DNA from: Chloroflexota bacterium | GTDB lineage: Bacteria > Chloroflexota > Anaerolineae > Anaerolineales > Villigracilaceae | Assembly: GCA_024434165.1 (NCBI GenBank) | Contig: QMIW01000019.1 | Location: forward strand, 1-53,104 | Direction: 5' to 3' | Length of the DNA stretch: 53,104 nucleotides | Part shown: positions 51,128 through 53,104 of the stretch, piece after piece | Layout: each line of letters opens with the position of its first letter | Numbering within the stretch: the stretch's first letter is position 1 | Position numbers and translations under genes: made by a program | The notes under the pieces: generated by a model | The model's input: only the letters and a program-made list of their open reading frames with translations | Database searches by the model: none | Told to the model about the DNA's origin: nothing

Positions 51128-51844
51128 TTACTTCAACAGGTCCGGCAGTTCGGCAAAATTCCGAATGACGGCGCACTCAACATCCGGGAAGAGCCGGCTT
51201 GGGTCGTAGAGCACAGGCACAAGTCCGGCGCGAAGCGAACCGACGATGTCGGCAAAGTAATTGTCGCCGACGTACATCGTCTCGGGGGCGGATGTCCCCG
51301 CGCGCTCCAAAGCGTGTTCGAAGATGCGCGTCTCCGGTTTGAAGGCTCCCACTTCGCCGCCCGCCAGCGAAAAATGGAAGAATGAATCGAGGCTCAGGGT
51401 TTTCAATTCCTCGTGGACGGGTTCATCGCGATTGGTCACGATACCGAGGATGTACCCCGCCTCCCTGAGTTTGGCGAGGATGAACGGCGCCTCTTCGGGG
51501 ACGTACACTTCGGGTTTGTAGTTCTCGCCCATGTAGGCAGATACTTTGGGCGCCAGTTCGGCGGCGCGGGTTTGATGAAGCCCCAGCGCCACCATGCGCC
51601 GTTTTGAAAAATTGATCCAGAACCCGGCGGAGTCATCCTTGAAGGTTTTGCTGTCCTCCTGAATTTCCGGCGAACTCGCAAAGTAGTAATGTTCCCAATG
51701 CGCCGCACGGATTTTGTCCTCCTCGGAAAAATCCACGTTGATGCTTTTGAGGTAATCCAGAAAAACTTCGTCACCGGTGGGGATGTGGTGACGAAGTGTG
51801 CCATCCAGGTCGAACAGGATTGCCTTGATTTGATTTGAATTCAT
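51128..51844 (-). CDS. HAD-superfamily hydrolase, subfamily IA (YjjG-like)
   Basis: This 238-residue phosphatase has motif I FDLDGTLRHHIP, motif II ILGIVTNRDEP, Lys in GAFKPETRIFEHAL and motif IV MYVGDNYFADIVGSLRAGLVPVL. A helical cap lies between motifs I and II. The layout is that of YjjG/pyrimidine nucleotidase-like enzymes, but the substrate is not certain. It starts 3 bp after the moaA stop in the same direction, so the two are probably cotranscribed. Confidence 0.85.
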   Translation of the reverse strand: MNSNQIKAILFDLDGTLRHHIPTGDEVFLDYLKSINVDFSEEDKIRAAHWEHYYFASSPEIQEDSKTFKDDSAGFWINFSKRRMVALGLHQTRAAELAPKVSAYMGENYKPEVYVPEEAPFILAKLREAGYILGIVTNRDEPVHEELKTLSLDSFFHFSLAGGEVGAFKPETRIFEHALERAGTSAPETMYVGDNYFADIVGSLRAGLVPVLYDPSRLFPDVECAVIRNFAELPDLLK

Positions 51845-51847
51845 ATA

Positions 51848-52852
51848 TCAACCGCCGATATGCGACATTTCCACTTTGGGAAGGGGGATGGTGTTTTCGG
51901 AACGAATCTCGGAATAACGGTCGGCGCGGCTGCCCCAGACTTTTGCGATCCCGGCGGAGAGTTCCTCGTCCGTCGCGCCGCCGCGCAGGAGGGATTTAAA
52001 GTCGTGTCCCTTGATGGAAAAGAGGCAGGTGTAGAGTTTACCCTCCGCGGAAAGGCGCGCGCGGTTGCAATCGCGGCAGAACGCCTGTGTGACCGAAGCA
52101 ATGACGCCGATCTCTCCGCCGCCGTCCTTGTAACGCCAGCGTTCCGCCACTTCGCCGCGATAGTTCGGGTCCAGCGGTTCGAGCGGCATTTCTTCATGGA
52201 TGATTTGGATGATCTCCTTTGCAGGGACGACATCGTCCATGCGCCAGCCGTTGGTGTGACCCACGTCCATATATTCGATGAAGCGCAGGATGTGACCTTT
52301 CTCGCGGAAGAAACGCGCCATCGGCAGGATGCTGGTTTCGTTGACGCCGCGTTTGACCACCATGTTGACCTTGATGGGCGCAAGCCCAACCGCAGCGGCG
52401 GCGTCCATGCCTTCGAGCACTTTTTCCACGGGGAAGTCCACGTCGTTCATCGCCTTGAAGACGGCGTTATCGAGCGAGTCCAGGCTGACGGTGACGCGCT
52501 TCAACCCGGCGTCCTTGAGTTCCTGCGCGAAACGCGGCAGGAGCGCGCCGTTGGTGGTCATGGTCAGATCGAGGTCGGGAATGGACGACAGCATCGAGAT
52601 CAACAGCGGCAAATCCTTGCGCACCAGCGGCTCGCCGCCCGTCAGGCGGATCTTCCGAACGCCGTGCGCGGCAAAGATGCGCGCCAGCCGCGTGATCTCT
52701 TCGAATGTCAGAATCTCCTCGCGGCGCAGGAATTGATAACCGGGACCGAAGACTTCCTTTGGCATGCAGTACACGCAGCGGAAGTTACAGCGGTCTGTGA
52801 CCGAAATTCGCAGGTCGCGCAGGGGGCGGTTGAGGGTATCCAATAGAGGCAT
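51848..52852 (-). CDS. moaA: GTP 3',8-cyclase MoaA
   Basis: This 334-residue radical-SAM enzyme makes the first molybdenum cofactor intermediate from GTP with MoaC. The N-terminal [4Fe-4S] cluster is [11 protein letters not shown] site [13 protein letters not shown]. The C-terminal cluster Cys are in [22 protein letters not shown] (C-x2-C-x13-C, GTP-binding cluster). The C terminus ends ..KVEMSHIGG, near the functional GG tail. Length is normal. No other moa/moe genes are in the window. A TATAAT box lies ~70 bp upstream. Confidence 0.96.
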   Translation of the reverse strand: MPLLDTLNRPLRDLRISVTDRCNFRCVYCMPKEVFGPGYQFLRREEILTFEEITRLARIFAAHGVRKIRLTGGEPLVRKDLPLLISMLSSIPDLDLTMTTNGALLPRFAQELKDAGLKRVTVSLDSLDNAVFKAMNDVDFPVEKVLEGMDAAAAVGLAPIKVNMVVKRGVNETSILPMARFFREKGHILRFIEYMDVGHTNGWRMDDVVPAKEIIQIIHEEMPLEPLDPNYRGEVAERWRYKDGGGEIGVIASVTQAFCRDCNRARLSAEGKLYTCLFSIKGHDFKSLLRGGATDEELSAGIAKVWGSRADRYSEIRSENTIPLPKVEMSHIGG

Positions 52853-52923
52853 GGGAATGCTCCGTATCCTAAAACATCAAGCGGGCATGTTGTGCTGTCC
52901 AAAAAAGCCGCAGCGTACCGGGC

Positions 52924-52929
52924 ATTATA
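52924..52929 (-). promoter_or_regulatory. -10 box of the moaA promoter
   Basis: Leftward TATAAT, flanked by CGGG and CCCG, about 70 bp before the moaA ATG; the -35 (GCGCAA) is poor. I looked for and did not see a Moco riboswitch fold. Confidence 0.45.
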
Positions 52930-53050
52930 CCCGTCACAACGGCAAATTGCGCTTTGATTCGCATGATCATGTATTTCCATAATAAAAACTTCATTAGACC
53001 TCTTGTAAAGTAGTCGGTCATAAGTTTTTAGAAAACAAATTCCTGCTCAT

Positions 53051-53086
53051 GCCGCCGTCCTCGGCGGCGGGGACGCCGCCGGGAGC
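53051..53086. repeat. GC-rich palindromic dispersed repeat, copy D
   Basis: Begins GCCGCCGTCCTCGGCGGCG and ends CCGGGAGC. Same family as 3603, 11874 and 16376. It lies near the window edge, upstream of moaA. Confidence 0.75.
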
Positions 53087-53104
53087 GTATTTTTGTAAAA
53101 TTTA

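Noticed and set aside
52853-53050. Possible Moco riboswitch before moaA
   Set aside because: No matching conserved stems were recognised and the predicted leader is ~70 nt, too short for the known Moco fold.

Overview
The window looks like one contig of a Chloroflexota bacterium, most likely class Anaerolineae. This is inferred from several things together: GC-rich coding DNA, many lipoproteins with Thr/Pro-rich linkers just after the lipobox, a SCO1664-type kinase next to a DUF3090 protein, frequent leaderless-type promoters (a -10 box 6-7 bp before the start codon), and many short repeats between genes. Genus and species cannot be read from the sequence. No rRNA, tRNA, CRISPR array, transposase or integrase was seen.

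Layout. 1-2847: a truncated metallo-beta-lactamase/AHSA1 chimera and an orphan GAF-GAF-PAS histidine kinase. 2880-8553: a HAD phosphatase, then a MarR regulator with a heterodimeric ABC exporter. 8739-16322: an APH-like kinase, two tandem lipoprotein phosphodiesterases, urocanate hydratase, an Rrf2 Fe-S regulator with its operator, small lipoproteins and DUF2277. 16658-20550: a leftward cluster of DUF3090, SCO1664-like kinase, homoserine dehydrogenase and RadA. 20614-23752: an acyl-CoA mutase with isobutyryl-CoA-mutase-type active-site residues, and a GPH sugar symporter. 23985-28022: an RNase H-fold exonuclease, a STAS / ferric-reductase-like oxidoreductase / STAS trio and a rhodanese. 28129-37062: a metal-homeostasis region with a YcgR/YcgQ-like permease pair, a secreted propeller protein, a NicO transporter fused to a propeller, a Zur/Fur regulator with a clear operator, and ZnuABC. 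37211-43145: an SRPBCC protein, two tandem M1-like lipoprotein peptidases, two riboflavin genes and an SDR. 43195-45928: an AT-rich restriction-modification island with an unrecognised third gene. 46009-52852: an epoxide-hydrolase-like enzyme, an EamA transporter, a NUDIX hydrolase, a LysN-like aminotransferase behind a candidate leucine attenuator, NAD-malic enzyme, a HAD hydrolase and MoaA.

Most of these are separate housekeeping or accessory units. The clearest joint systems are the MarR/ABC exporter operon, the zinc region and the restriction-modification cassette. The most unusual structure is a family of degenerate period-7 tracts at about a dozen places. They lie between genes, at gene ends, directly against start codons (znuC, znuB), and once in frame inside homoserine dehydrogenase. 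A second class, four copies of a 36-bp GC-rich palindrome, is also dispersed. The candidate attenuator before the aminotransferase and the residue-level reassignment of the mutase are the most testable functional predictions.
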